Shown: piece by piece, positions 8,301-16,728 of the stretch
Numbering within the stretch: position 1 is the first letter of the stretch
Layout of the letters: every line of letters begins with the position of its first letter
NCBI GenBank assembly: GCA_016932165.1
Contig: JAFGDK010000089.1
Location: forward strand, 1-64,000
Reading direction: 5' to 3'
From: Anaerolineales bacterium
GTDB taxonomy: Bacteria > Chloroflexota > Anaerolineae > Anaerolineales > UBA11579
Length of the DNA: 64,000 nucleotides
Notes under the pieces: generated by a model
What the model saw: only the letters and a program-made list of their open reading frames with translations
Database searches by the model: none
What the model was told of the DNA's origin: nothing
Made by a program: the position numbers and the translations under genes

Positions 8301-8340
8301 AAAACCAAAACTCCCCAGGCACATCTGCTGCCCGGGGAGT
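8301..8340 (-). terminator. Intrinsic terminator after NarL-type regulator
   Basis: Read on the minus strand, ACTCCCC pairs with GGGGAGT (8334-8340 with 8310-8316), with a further GGC/GCC inner pairing, and the stem is followed by TTTGGTTTT. It lies 40 nt after the regulator stop and would end the kinase-regulator transcript. Confidence 0.8.
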
Positions 8341-8379
8341 CTATCAACTAACCCAATGGGGAGTTTTAAACCCTAGCCA

Positions 8380-9018
8380 CTAGACCAGGTTGTTTTGGAT
8401 GGCTACCGCCACGGCCTCTGTCCGGCTGTTTGCCTGCAATTTTGATAGGATGCTGCTGACATGGAACTTGGCTGTTGACACGCTGACCACAAGCCGTTCG
8501 GCAATCTGGGTATTGTTGAGCCCTTCCGCCATTAGCACCAGAACTTCCCGCTCCCGATCGGTAAGATCAAACCCAAGTTTATCTGCCGGTGCTCTGGTGG
8601 CTTCAATCAGCACCTGGGCAGCTTCCGGGGCTAGAGTTGGCTTTCCAGTATTTGCTGAGCGAATCGCATCAGCTAATGCTTCGGCAGTGATATCCTTAAG
8701 CAGGTAACCGATTGCTCCGGCTTTTATCGCTCCTTCCACCAAATTTTGTTCTTTGAAGCTGGTGAGGGCGATCACTTGCACTTGAGGGCAGGATTCTTTG
8801 ATCTTTTGGGTGGCGGTGGCCCCATCCATACCGGGCATTACCAGGTCCATCAGCACTACATCAGGTTTAATTTCGCCACAAAGCCGGACGGCTTCTTCCC
8901 CTCCTGAGGCCTCGCCAACCAGTTCCAGGTCATCAAAAGCGTATAAGAAAGCGCTCAATCCACTGCGAACCATTGCGTGGTCGTCAACCAGCATGACATG
9001 AATTTTTTCATCTTTCAT
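8380..9018 (-). CDS. NarL/LuxR-type response regulator
   Basis: I place the start at MKDEKIHV (9018), giving 212 residues. It has GAGGAG upstream and overlaps the kinase stop by 11 nt, whereas the longer track ORF reads through the kinase gene. The receiver domain has the acidic pair at residues 12-13, the phospho-acceptor Asp58 (VVLMDLVMPGMDG), the switch threonine in ALTS and the lysine in YLLKD. The C-terminal LuxR helix-turn-helix starts at LTDREREVL (about residue 149). It is the transcriptional output partner of the sensor kinase encoded upstream. Targets are unknown; the ABC and envelope genes downstream are candidates. Confidence 0.93.
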   Translation of the reverse strand: MKDEKIHVMLVDDHAMVRSGLSAFLYAFDDLELVGEASGGEEAVRLCGEIKPDVVLMDLVMPGMDGATATQKIKESCPQVQVIALTSFKEQNLVEGAIKAGAIGYLLKDITAEALADAIRSANTGKPTLAPEAAQVLIEATRAPADKLGFDLTDREREVLVLMAEGLNNTQIAERLVVSVSTAKFHVSSILSKLQANSRTEAVAVAIQNNLV

Positions 9019-10669
9019 TGGTTTGCTCCTCATTGTTTTTACCAGACCAGGTGATATGCAGTGAAGTGCCTTTACCAACCTGGCTGTTAATCTCAATCCT
9101 GCCACCAATGTTTTCGGCGCGTTCTTTCATGATCCCCAGCCCCAGGCCTTCAGTTCCTCCAAGATCAGGATTGAAACCAATCCCATCGTCAACGATCTCC
9201 AGGGACACATCATCTGCCAGACAAAAAAGGGTAACATGCACCTCAGCCGCGTTGGCATGCTTGGCAATATTGTTGAAGGCTTCCTGGGTGATCCGGTAGC
9301 ACATTTCTTTTACCTTTGGCGGCGGGTCTTGCTGGAATTGCGGGTTGAATATCACTGAGACCCCGGTTCTGGCATAGAAAGCATTGACCTGGTGCTGGAT
9401 CAGATCCTTGAGATTGGTATCTGCCAGGGCGGTGGGGCGCAGCTCAACCAGAAGTGTGCGCATCTCGGAGAGCGCCCCCCGAGTGAGCAGACGGAGTTCT
9501 TCCAGACGGCGTTTTCCTTCCTCTGGATCACGCTCCCAAATCTTTGGCAGCACATCCGCAATCAGGCTGGATGAGAACAAAGTCTGGGTTACGGCATCAT
9601 GAAGATCCCGGGCAAGGCGGTTTCGTTCAACGATGATCGCTGCTGATTCCAACTTGTCCATCAACTGAGCGTTTTGGATCGCTACTGAAACTTGCTCAGC
9701 AAAGGACATTCCGATATCGATTTGTTCTTCAGAAAATTCCTGCGGTTCCAAATAATAAAATGCTAAACCACCATACACTTCACCCTGGATAAACAGCGGG
9801 ACGGAAAAGGAGCCGGCGAACTTCTCTCTCAATGCCACGCGCCCCTTTTTTATCTCCTCAGGGATGACAGGATCTTTCTGGACCAAATCGACGCGTTGAG
9901 GCAGCGGGGGAAAATTTGTGTATGTGGGCTTGCCTTCCAGGCAAGCCTGGACATAGAGGTGGGCGCCGTACGGTTCCAGGTTGGAGATGGATCGTTTTTC
10001 CCCCATGATGTAGATGCCTTCCATACCATAGCTAGCTTGGTGGTGAATGAAACCATTTGCCAGATCAAAATGATGCAAAATGCAACCAGCGGCGCCTAAT
10101 TGTTTGGCAGCCAATTCGACTGCGCGTTCTAAAAAGAGATCAATTGGCAGCTTGGTATTGATCATGCCGATAATGTCTCTAAGGCTTTCTGCGATCTTGC
10201 GCTTGTGTTCCAGTTCTTTGGTGCGTTCTATCACCCGCTGCTCTAAGTTTTGCTGCACATGCATCCGTTGTGTGGCATCAACAGAAACATTAAGTATCCC
10301 AATGATCTCATCATCGTGGATTAAAGGAGATAACACTACATCCCAATACGAGGTGATCCCCCCGGCTTCAAGTTTCATTCCGGTGATATGAATGGTCTCC
10401 CCCGCCAAAGCACGTTCATACAGGGGAAGGACCACCGGTTCGGATCCGGGAACATGAGCAAAATAGTTGACACCTGGTTCCAATGGGGCGGAGCTGGGAG
10501 GCGCATAGCGAGAAGAGAATTCAGCCCAGGTAGGATTGTAACGCTGGATGCAATACTCCCTGTCCAGAATGGCGATTCCCATTGGCATCCGGCTGAAGAT
10601 AATTTCTCCCAGATCTAAATCTGCAGTTGAGCCCAGAGATGTGGTTTCACCAGTGTTACGCTCAGCCAT
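9008..10669 (-). CDS. PAS-GAF sensor histidine kinase, NarX/HisKA_3 type
   Basis: With the start at the second methionine (10669) the protein has 553 residues and no transmembrane segment, so it senses inside the cell. An N-terminal PAS domain (about 20-135), a coiled-coil linker (about 140-165), a GAF domain (about 175-330), a HisKA_3 dimerisation helix with the phospho-histidine in RLARDLHDAV and a HATPase domain (EAFNNIAKH, DDGIGFN, GLGIMKERA) follow in order. The start is chosen because a TATAAT box sits 6 nt before this ATG and no Shine-Dalgarno is seen, which suggests a leaderless message. It pairs with the overlapping NarL-type regulator. Confidence 0.92.
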   Translation of the reverse strand: MAERNTGETTSLGSTADLDLGEIIFSRMPMGIAILDREYCIQRYNPTWAEFSSRYAPPSSAPLEPGVNYFAHVPGSEPVVLPLYERALAGETIHITGMKLEAGGITSYWDVVLSPLIHDDEIIGILNVSVDATQRMHVQQNLEQRVIERTKELEHKRKIAESLRDIIGMINTKLPIDLFLERAVELAAKQLGAAGCILHHFDLANGFIHHQASYGMEGIYIMGEKRSISNLEPYGAHLYVQACLEGKPTYTNFPPLPQRVDLVQKDPVIPEEIKKGRVALREKFAGSFSVPLFIQGEVYGGLAFYYLEPQEFSEEQIDIGMSFAEQVSVAIQNAQLMDKLESAAIIVERNRLARDLHDAVTQTLFSSSLIADVLPKIWERDPEEGKRRLEELRLLTRGALSEMRTLLVELRPTALADTNLKDLIQHQVNAFYARTGVSVIFNPQFQQDPPPKVKEMCYRITQEAFNNIAKHANAAEVHVTLFCLADDVSLEIVDDGIGFNPDLGGTEGLGLGIMKERAENIGGRIEINSQVGKGTSLHITWSGKNNEEQTNER

Positions 10670-10675
10670 GGGGGT

Positions 10676-10703
10676 ATTATACTCTGGGATAGGGTTGGGG
10701 CAA
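10676..10703 (-). promoter_or_regulatory. Leaderless promoter of the PAS-GAF kinase gene
   Basis: On the minus strand a weak -35 (TTGCCC, 10698-10703), a 16-bp spacer and a perfect TATAAT (10676-10681) end 6 nt before the ATG at 10669. Transcription would start at or within a base of the start codon. Confidence 0.65.
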
Positions 10704-10829
10704 CACCTGGATGCCATGAATGGTTAAATTCTTCAGGATAAGAACTTAAGCAAGTACTGGGATATTACTTTAGTTCTCCCCAATATAGGGAGGTGTTTTC
10801 GTTTAGGATGTTTTGCTTTAGGGGTATGG

Positions 10830-10856
10830 GAAAATCCCGCCAGCAGCGGGATTTTC
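10830..10856 (-). terminator. Terminator after epimerase-like gene
   Basis: GAAAATCCCGC and GCGGGATTTTC form an 11-bp perfect stem with a 5-nt loop. It is 31 bp past the stop of the minus-strand gene; the T-run is inside the descending arm and is followed by CCATACC. It separates the gene from the kinase promoter. Confidence 0.7.
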
Positions 10857-10887
10857 TCAATCAGGTTACAAGTTATCTCACGGCTTA

Positions 10888-12354
10888 TTATGGATAGCAA
10901 ACCGTTTCTTCTAAATCGTGCTGGTGGCGCCAAACCTGGGCCAGGAAGGGGCTGCGCTGGGCTTGCTGGCCGATGTTCCATTCAGGTGGGGCGCACTCCG
11001 GGCACCAGTGGCCGCCTTTGAGCACGCTGTTGGCGGTCATCGAGAAATGGTGGTTGAAGGCGCAGCTCCACTGTAAGGGGGTAAACAGGTCCCCTGGCGG
11101 TATGTTTTTTGAGGTGCACTCGCCCCCGCGAAACCGGGCGGCCCCGCGCATATCTGTGAGGTTTAGTTCGCTGGTTGGCTTGCTTTCATCGTAGCCGTGG
11201 TCCAGACGCTGGTATTGGGTCCAGTCAGGAACGTCATCGCCGCCAGTATCCCAGTGGTGGATGCTTTCCATGCTATGGCGACCTTTATAAAACGCGGTGA
11301 TCCGTTTGGGATCTTCTCTCAGCCAGCGCATGGGCGAGTCCTCAAATTTGAAGGCCACCGGTTTAAAGATCATCTCTTTGAGCAGTTTCCGGGGCACCAT
11401 CCTGGCAAAGGACTTTTGGATCCACGGCGTGCGGCGGGTAATTTCATCAAAGTAATCATCCAGCCCCTGTTTCTGGTGATCTAGAAACTGGTGGAGCACA
11501 TCTGAGTCTTCATACCATTGGCAGTGGAAGTTGCGCAGGGCGAACCATTTGCGCTCATAGACCTCTTCTGGCTTCAATCCAAGGATGCCAAGGAAGCGGC
11601 GCAAGAAGTTGAGGTAGATACTGCGCGTGTTGTCCCCGCCGCCAATATTGTAGAACCGGCGCCAGAAATCCTCGGGCAGGTCCTCCCGGGTGGCATTAAC
11701 CAGCACTCTTCCGGCATCGGTGACCCCGATGGCTTCAAAGCAGGTGTTCAGGGGTTGGTGGAACATGATCGGCATGTGGTCCAGAGAAAAGGAGAGGATG
11801 AAGGTCTGGCGCAGGGAAACCCAATATTTTAAACCGGATTCTGCCACGATCCGTTCCGCCTCAGCCTTGGAACAGGCATAGTAGTCATAAGCGCTGGGGA
11901 GGACAGGATCACCAACCCGGCCGATGTGGATCGGCGGCAGGCGATCACCGGTCTGGGCTACCGTGCCGATGTTGACCAGCCGGACAGCATCGGGGTCTGG
12001 CTGGGATTTGACCGCCCGGACAATATTCCGCGCTGCCCCGACATTCACCCGCCAAGCCAGCTCAGGGTGATGATCGGCCAGGGGGGGGATCACGGCGGCT
12101 GCGTGGAGGACATAATCCGCCCCGGTGACGGCTTCAAGCACATCCCCGTAGTTGGTCAGATCGCCCCATACAATCCGTACCGCGTGTTTGTCGGCATATG
12201 GCTGTAACTTTTTTCGATTGGGTTCAGTCGGCAGGTCCAGCAGGGTCAGGTTTACCTGCTGTTTGTGTTCCGGGGTGACAAACAAATCAAGGGCAGCACC
12301 GCCCATGTTCCCCCCGGCGCCGGTCAGCAGCACATTGATCTTCTCTTTTCCCAT
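10888..12354 (-). CDS. NAD(P)-dependent epimerase/dehydratase with Cys-rich tail
   Basis: I start the protein at MGKEKINVLLTGAGGNMG (12354), 488 residues, because the Rossmann motif GAGGNMG then falls at the usual place and the upstream 29 residues look non-coding. The first 300 residues follow the extended SDR pattern: an acidic residue after beta-2, HAAAVIPP, and a catalytic YxxxK-like YDYYACSK. The last 90 residues are atypical and include HWCPEC and further Cys/His residues, which might bind a metal. Substrate is unknown; long epimerase-like proteins of this type act on nucleotide sugars or steroid-like substrates. It is monocistronic, with a terminator 30 bp after its stop. Confidence 0.8.
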   Translation of the reverse strand: MGKEKINVLLTGAGGNMGGAALDLFVTPEHKQQVNLTLLDLPTEPNRKKLQPYADKHAVRIVWGDLTNYGDVLEAVTGADYVLHAAAVIPPLADHHPELAWRVNVGAARNIVRAVKSQPDPDAVRLVNIGTVAQTGDRLPPIHIGRVGDPVLPSAYDYYACSKAEAERIVAESGLKYWVSLRQTFILSFSLDHMPIMFHQPLNTCFEAIGVTDAGRVLVNATREDLPEDFWRRFYNIGGGDNTRSIYLNFLRRFLGILGLKPEEVYERKWFALRNFHCQWYEDSDVLHQFLDHQKQGLDDYFDEITRRTPWIQKSFARMVPRKLLKEMIFKPVAFKFEDSPMRWLREDPKRITAFYKGRHSMESIHHWDTGGDDVPDWTQYQRLDHGYDESKPTSELNLTDMRGAARFRGGECTSKNIPPGDLFTPLQWSCAFNHHFSMTANSVLKGGHWCPECAPPEWNIGQQAQRSPFLAQVWRHQHDLEETVCYP

Positions 12355-12493
12355 AATAAGAGCATATGCCAGAACAGTGGGGCAGACCAGATGTCGTTTG
12401 GCAGGAAAACGGTTGAGGATTGTCAGGGGATGATATGACAAATGTCATTTCTAACCTTTCAGAAATCTTAGTATTAAATTTCTTCCTCCGGTA

Positions 12494-12521
12494 TTGACTG
12501 GAAAATATTTTGGTATATACT
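12494..12521 (+). promoter_or_regulatory. Promoter of the MarR operon
   Basis: TTGACT (12494-12499), a 16-bp spacer and TATACT (12516-12521) form a good sigma70-type promoter about 50 bp before the MarR start codon. Confidence 0.7.
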
Positions 12522-12556
12522 TTATATATATAAAATATTTATATATATAATATTTT
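12521..12556. promoter_or_regulatory. AT-only near-palindrome, probable MarR operator
   Basis: A 36-bp stretch made only of A and T lies between the -10 box and the start codon. Alternating TA runs flank a central AAATATTT, giving a near-symmetric site. Symmetric AT-rich sites overlapping the transcription start are typical targets of MarR autorepressors, so autoregulation is the likely role. This is inference from position and symmetry. Confidence 0.55.
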
Positions 12557-12573
12557 TTCGCAGGATGGGAAGT

Positions 12574-13017
12574 ATGCAGACAGAAATCCAATTTTTAGAA
12601 GTTGTTGAGGATTGGGCTAGGCTTTATTTTTTTCGATCGCTGACTGAGTTTTTCAACAACCTGAAAAATTCAGACCTCTCTCTCTTGCAGGCCTATTCGC
12701 TTGCTTATCTGTATTTCAAAGGACCGACCAAGATCACAGAGCTGTGCGAACATATGATGGTATCTCCAGGAGCAGCCAGCCAGATGGTGGACAGGTTGGA
12801 AAAACAGGAGATGGTTAAGCGCGTGGCAGACCTGGATGACCGCCGCGTGCGCAAGGTGGTTTTGCTTGATAAAGGTAAGGAATTTATGCAGGAAAGCTTT
12901 AGATTCAGCCAGAACTGGCTGGGTAAGATCCCCGCCAGCATCACGCCAGATCAGGAAGTGCAGGTTGCTTCCTCTCTTTCCCTGTTAATCCAAAGTTTTG
13001 ACCTGCACAGTCAATAA
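12574..13017 (+). CDS. MarR-family transcriptional regulator
   Basis: A 147-residue regulator if started at the second ATG (12574), which has GGATGGGAAG upstream; the track start at 12565 adds three residues and is possible. The winged helix-turn-helix is clear: ITELCEHMMVSPGAASQMVDRLEKQEMVKR, then the wing DLDDRRVRKVVLL. MarR proteins bind palindromic DNA as dimers and respond to small molecules or oxidation. It heads an operon with a NAD(P)-binding protein (12 nt downstream) and a membrane protein, which suggests control of a redox or xenobiotic response. Confidence 0.9.
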   Translation: MQTEIQFLEVVEDWARLYFFRSLTEFFNNLKNSDLSLLQAYSLAYLYFKGPTKITELCEHMMVSPGAASQMVDRLEKQEMVKRVADLDDRRVRKVVLLDKGKEFMQESFRFSQNWLGKIPASITPDQEVQVASSLSLLIQSFDLHSQ

Positions 13018-13029
13018 GAGGAAATATGA

Positions 13030-13653
13030 ATGAAATTAGCAATATTTGGGGTTACCGGTAAAACCGGTCTTGAGATCACCAAACAAGCCCTTGAGCAGGG
13101 GCATCAGATTACAGCTTTCGTGCGTGATCCGTCCCGATTAGGGGTGCAAGACGAGCAGATTAAGGTTGTAGTTGGCGATGTTTACGATCAAGCAAGCGTT
13201 GCCCTGGCGGTTGGGGGGCAAGATGCGGTCATCTGTGTGCTGGGTGCGGGCAGAGAATTGAAGAAAACCACGCTGCGCTCAACAGGCACACAACACATCA
13301 TCAGTGGGATGAAGGCTCATGGTGTCAAGCGGTTGATCGTTGTAACAGCCATGGGAGTTGGTGAAAGTTGGGATACGCTTTCCCCGATGAATAAACTATT
13401 CTTCGCCACTGTGTTGAAAAGTGCGCGGGATGATCATGAAAACCAGGAGACAGCAGTAAAACAGAGCGGCCTGGATTGGACCATCATCCGGCCAAGCGGC
13501 TTGACCGATATGCCGCGAACAGGGGTCTATCAGGTTGGAGAAAAGATCCGGGCGGGCAGCTCTCAAATTGCCCGCGCGGATGTTGCCGATTTGATCCTGA
13601 AAGAATTGGTAGGTAATGCTTTGATTGGCAAAGCGGTGACGATCACCAACTGA
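13030..13653 (+). CDS. NAD(P)-binding NmrA/atypical SDR protein
   Basis: A 207-residue Rossmann-fold protein of the atypical SDR group (NmrA, YwnB and flavin-reductase-like). The dinucleotide motif GVTGKTGLEI starts at residue 7, an arginine after beta-2 (VRDPSRL) favours NADP(H), and the region WTIIRPSGLTD matches the conserved C-terminal part. There is no classical YxxxK. Proteins of this type act as small reductases or as NADP sensors. It has AAGAGG as ribosome-binding site and lies in the MarR operon. Confidence 0.85.
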   Translation: MKLAIFGVTGKTGLEITKQALEQGHQITAFVRDPSRLGVQDEQIKVVVGDVYDQASVALAVGGQDAVICVLGAGRELKKTTLRSTGTQHIISGMKAHGVKRLIVVTAMGVGESWDTLSPMNKLFFATVLKSARDDHENQETAVKQSGLDWTIIRPSGLTDMPRTGVYQVGEKIRAGSSQIARADVADLILKELVGNALIGKAVTITN

Positions 13654-13679
13654 GTCATGACATCACTGAGGAGAGTTGA

Positions 13680-14114
13680 ATGGATATTTTAAAAACGGTT
13701 ACCATCGGCTTCCTGATCCTGGAAAGCATTAATGTGCTGACTCTCTATACTTCCCCTGGGTCTAAATATGCCAATGCAGTTGGGGTTTTCAGCGCCTGGG
13801 AGAAATCGAAGGCACACCCGGAGATGCATGATTTTGTAAAATATCTGGTCAATTGGGTGGCTGGCACCAAGCTGATCTTCATCTCCCTGCTGGTTGTTAT
13901 CCTGGCAGTGGCAGATGAGCATATCCTGCTGTTTGTGGCAGTGGCACTGATATTTTCAATCCACTCCTTTTTCTGGAGGATGTTCCCGCTGGTCAGAAAG
14001 ATGGATCAAGAGGGCCAGGTTGAGCCGAGGAATTATTCCCAGCTTTTGGGGTGGATGATCAGGGCTTTTGTGCTGGTATTTGTGGCGGCTGTTTTGGCCA
14101 CCCTGATTGGTTAA
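13680..14114 (+). CDS. Four-helix membrane protein
   Basis: A 144-residue protein with about four hydrophobic segments (about residues 5-22, 62-78, 81-98 and 122-143). I cannot name the family. The middle loop with MFPLVRKMDQEG is cytosolic in style. It is the last gene of the MarR operon, 26 nt after the NmrA-like gene, with GAGGAG before the start. Placement suggests a membrane partner of the reductase or a stress-induced membrane protein. Confidence 0.75.
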   Translation: MDILKTVTIGFLILESINVLTLYTSPGSKYANAVGVFSAWEKSKAHPEMHDFVKYLVNWVAGTKLIFISLLVVILAVADEHILLFVAVALIFSIHSFFWRMFPLVRKMDQEGQVEPRNYSQLLGWMIRAFVLVFVAAVLATLIG

Positions 14115-14152
14115 GTGCAGGGAAAAATCGTATTCCAGACTTGAGGATCGTG

Positions 14153-15727
14153 CTATCCCAATTCCTTGATGACTGAATCAGCGGCCAGTTTGCCCGTCAG
14201 AATCGAGATGGGTAACCCTGATGGGCTGTAGGTCCACTGCCCGGCCTGAAATATTCCAGGGATGGGAGTCTTGGTAGCACTGAAGATCTTTGGCAGCCGG
14301 CTTTCTGCTGGCATCGGCCGGTTGGAAAACGCCCAGCCGGTGATGGCACCGTGGGTATTGCCAGAGATTTTTTCCATCGTCAGTGGGGTGGAGGAGAATT
14401 GCTGCACAATCGCCCCAGCAATGCCCGGATAGATGCTCTCACTCAGGGTTTTGATCATACAGGTTTCCGCATAGGCCTTAAACTCTTCGTACCAGCCGCT
14501 TTCCTGGATATATTTGGTCAGTTGGTAGTCAAATAATACGCTGATCACCAGGCCAGTTTTTCCCTCTGGCGCCATAGAGACGTCCCGTAAAACCGGGCAG
14601 GCGATCTCATAGGTTGTCAGGGACAAGAAATCTGCCAGCCATTGCTTCACGGTTTCTTTATCCTTACCGATGGGAAGCGGTCCGGCAGCAGACTCGCCCT
14701 TTTTGCTTGCGGTATAGAAGAGATGCTCGCTGGCAATCCCGGCAAAATAGGATTTATCCAGATCTACCCCCAGGAACAAGGTAAATATTGAATCGTTCCC
14801 GGTCTTATCCTCAATTTCTGTCCATCTTTTTTTGAACGCTGATTTTATCTGGTTATCCTGTAAACTTGCTGGGTCAATGCTGCGGTAGAGCGCTTTCAGA
14901 TCGGCTGCCCAGATTAACTGTTGATACTCAAGGGTGTCACCTTCGCTGGTAGTCACCAGTTTTTTCTCCGGGTCAACCTTTGTGATCAAAACCTTGTTTC
15001 TGATCTCACCGCCATGTGCTTTAATCAAATGGGTCATTTTCCTAATTAGTGTGCCGGTTCCCCCCAGCGGGTAATAGTAATCCTGGTAGAGCTTGATATA
15101 GCTCAATGCAAAAAATGCCGGTGTTTGTTTGAAAAAGTGCTGGGCAATGATATCCAATAAAGATTGGTTATCGGTGTAGCGGCGTAAAAAGTCTTCAACT
15201 GGCTCGTTGAGCGCTTCTATCTTTTTGAAAGTGAAAGCATACTGGAACATCCAAGGCACGATTTTCTTGAGCATATATTCCCAATCTTCCTTCAGATCCA
15301 GAAAGGCTGGGTTATCAATGCTGTATTGCACATCCATATACTTCATGATCTGCTGAATCTGTTCAACGATCAGATCGATCTCAGCGATGTTCTCTGGATA
15401 TAACTGGTTCAAAAGAGCCTGGTATGCGCTGAGGTCTTCTACGGTGTTGATCGGTATGATGGTGTCTTCTACACCTAATGTGATCTTGTTTTTAACAAAT
15501 TCAATCTCTAGTCCAAGCTGCTTGAGCATTGGGAACAACACCCCTGAATTCTCAGTCGCCCGGATCCCCCCATCGTAGAAAAAGCCATCCCGTTCAAAGG
15601 TGTTAACTAACCCTCCGCAGATCGCCTCCTTCTCGCACAGCAATGTGGAATAGCCAGCCTTCGACAGATAGGCCCCGGCAGTCAAGCCAGCAATTCCTGC
15701 GCCAACAATTATGGCATCATATTTCAT
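14153..15727 (-). CDS. FAD-dependent phytoene-desaturase-like oxidoreductase
   Basis: A 524-residue flavoprotein of the CrtI/CrtISO superfamily. The FAD-binding motif GAGIAGLTAGAYLSKAGYST (about residues 8-27) with a following acidic CEKE, the second motif GGLVNTFERDGFFYDGG, and the C-terminal substrate/FAD segment PGIFQAGQWTYSPSGLP are all present. No other carotenoid gene is in the window, so the substrate may be a carotenoid, another polyprenoid or a quite different lipid. It follows the SDR gene by about 60 bp in an apparent oxidoreductase operon. Confidence 0.85.
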   Translation of the reverse strand: MKYDAIIVGAGIAGLTAGAYLSKAGYSTLLCEKEAICGGLVNTFERDGFFYDGGIRATENSGVLFPMLKQLGLEIEFVKNKITLGVEDTIIPINTVEDLSAYQALLNQLYPENIAEIDLIVEQIQQIMKYMDVQYSIDNPAFLDLKEDWEYMLKKIVPWMFQYAFTFKKIEALNEPVEDFLRRYTDNQSLLDIIAQHFFKQTPAFFALSYIKLYQDYYYPLGGTGTLIRKMTHLIKAHGGEIRNKVLITKVDPEKKLVTTSEGDTLEYQQLIWAADLKALYRSIDPASLQDNQIKSAFKKRWTEIEDKTGNDSIFTLFLGVDLDKSYFAGIASEHLFYTASKKGESAAGPLPIGKDKETVKQWLADFLSLTTYEIACPVLRDVSMAPEGKTGLVISVLFDYQLTKYIQESGWYEEFKAYAETCMIKTLSESIYPGIAGAIVQQFSSTPLTMEKISGNTHGAITGWAFSNRPMPAESRLPKIFSATKTPIPGIFQAGQWTYSPSGLPISILTGKLAADSVIKELG

Positions 15728-15787
15728 CTCTGCGCCTCCAGGCAGTTGATATTGAATTGACTCGGATAAAAATTTCTCTGCATTTTA

Positions 15788-16723
15788 TCAATTTCCGCCC
15801 ATTTTCATTCTGGGAAGACCGGTCAGTTCTTCGCTGATCTTCCAAACTTGTTTGCCCAAATCGCGGTCGGTTGCATGCGGCATTGGCGCTTCCTCTACCG
15901 TGCGGTTGAAGAACTTGCCGCTCACCAACTGCATTTCAGGGGCTGCTGCCAGGTAGTAAATCGCCTCACCGGAGATTTCTGGCCCTTTCAACAACGGTCG
16001 AACAAATAACTTCTGATAAAACGGGTAGATGAACCCGTTGTCCAGCCCAATATTCGTCCTCACCGCTCCGGGATGTATGGCATTGATACTCACGTCTGTG
16101 CCTTCCAGCAGGTCAGCCAGCTCCCATACAGTGAGCAGTTGAGCCACTTTCGATGCACCGTATCCCTGCAGTCCCCTGTACCTGCGGCGCGCCCAGGTCA
16201 GGTCATCCAGGTCAAGACCGCCGAAGCGGTGGCCCTGTGAATTCACCTGGATGATCCGGGCTGGCGCACTCTCGACAATCCGGTCGAGAAGCAGTCGGGT
16301 GAACAGGAATGAAGCCAGATGGTTCACGCAAAATACGGTCTCATAGCCCTCTTCCGTCAGGGTGCGTTTTGTCCGGTGCAACCCGGCATTGTTGATCAAT
16401 ACATCAATCCTCGGGTAGTTAGCCAGGACATGTTCAGCGGCCTGCCGCACCTCAGGCAATCTGGAAAAGTCTGCCAACACAACATCCACCTGTCCTTTGT
16501 ATTCCTGGGTGAGTTCTTGTCGGACGTTCTCTGCCTTTTCGCCATTCCGGCAGACCAGCACCAGCGCAGCGCCTCCCGCGGCCAACCGTCTGGCAGCCTG
16601 GTACCCCACCCCCGATGTTGCCCCGGTGAGGATGCATACACGCCCGTCCATCCGGGCATCGGTGCTCTTTTGGGGCTTAAGGGCACTGGCAATGAATTGG
16701 AGTTCGTCAGGGAGTGTCGCCAT
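15788..16723 (-). CDS. Short-chain dehydrogenase, retinol-dehydrogenase-like
   Basis: A 311-residue classical SDR. The cofactor motif TGATSGVG is at residues 33-40, NNAG follows beta-4 (LINNAGLH), the catalytic serine lies in IQVNSQGH and the pair YGASK completes the site. An arginine-containing segment after beta-2 (VCRNGEK) fits NADP(H). The 32 residues before the Rossmann fold are extra. The start lies 5 nt after the NTF2-like gene, so the two are co-transcribed. Substrate is probably a lipophilic alcohol or ketone, judging from family relatives such as retinol and WW-domain oxidoreductases. Confidence 0.88.
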   Translation of the reverse strand: MATLPDELQFIASALKPQKSTDARMDGRVCILTGATSGVGYQAARRLAAGGAALVLVCRNGEKAENVRQELTQEYKGQVDVVLADFSRLPEVRQAAEHVLANYPRIDVLINNAGLHRTKRTLTEEGYETVFCVNHLASFLFTRLLLDRIVESAPARIIQVNSQGHRFGGLDLDDLTWARRRYRGLQGYGASKVAQLLTVWELADLLEGTDVSINAIHPGAVRTNIGLDNGFIYPFYQKLFVRPLLKGPEISGEAIYYLAAAPEMQLVSGKFFNRTVEEAPMPHATDRDLGKQVWKISEELTGLPRMKMGGN

Positions 16724-16728
16724 CGATC

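Noticed and set aside
10864-10875. Single GGTTACAAG similar to the 10-bp repeat at the left edge
   Set aside because: Only one copy, within a gene-free tail; a chance match is likely.
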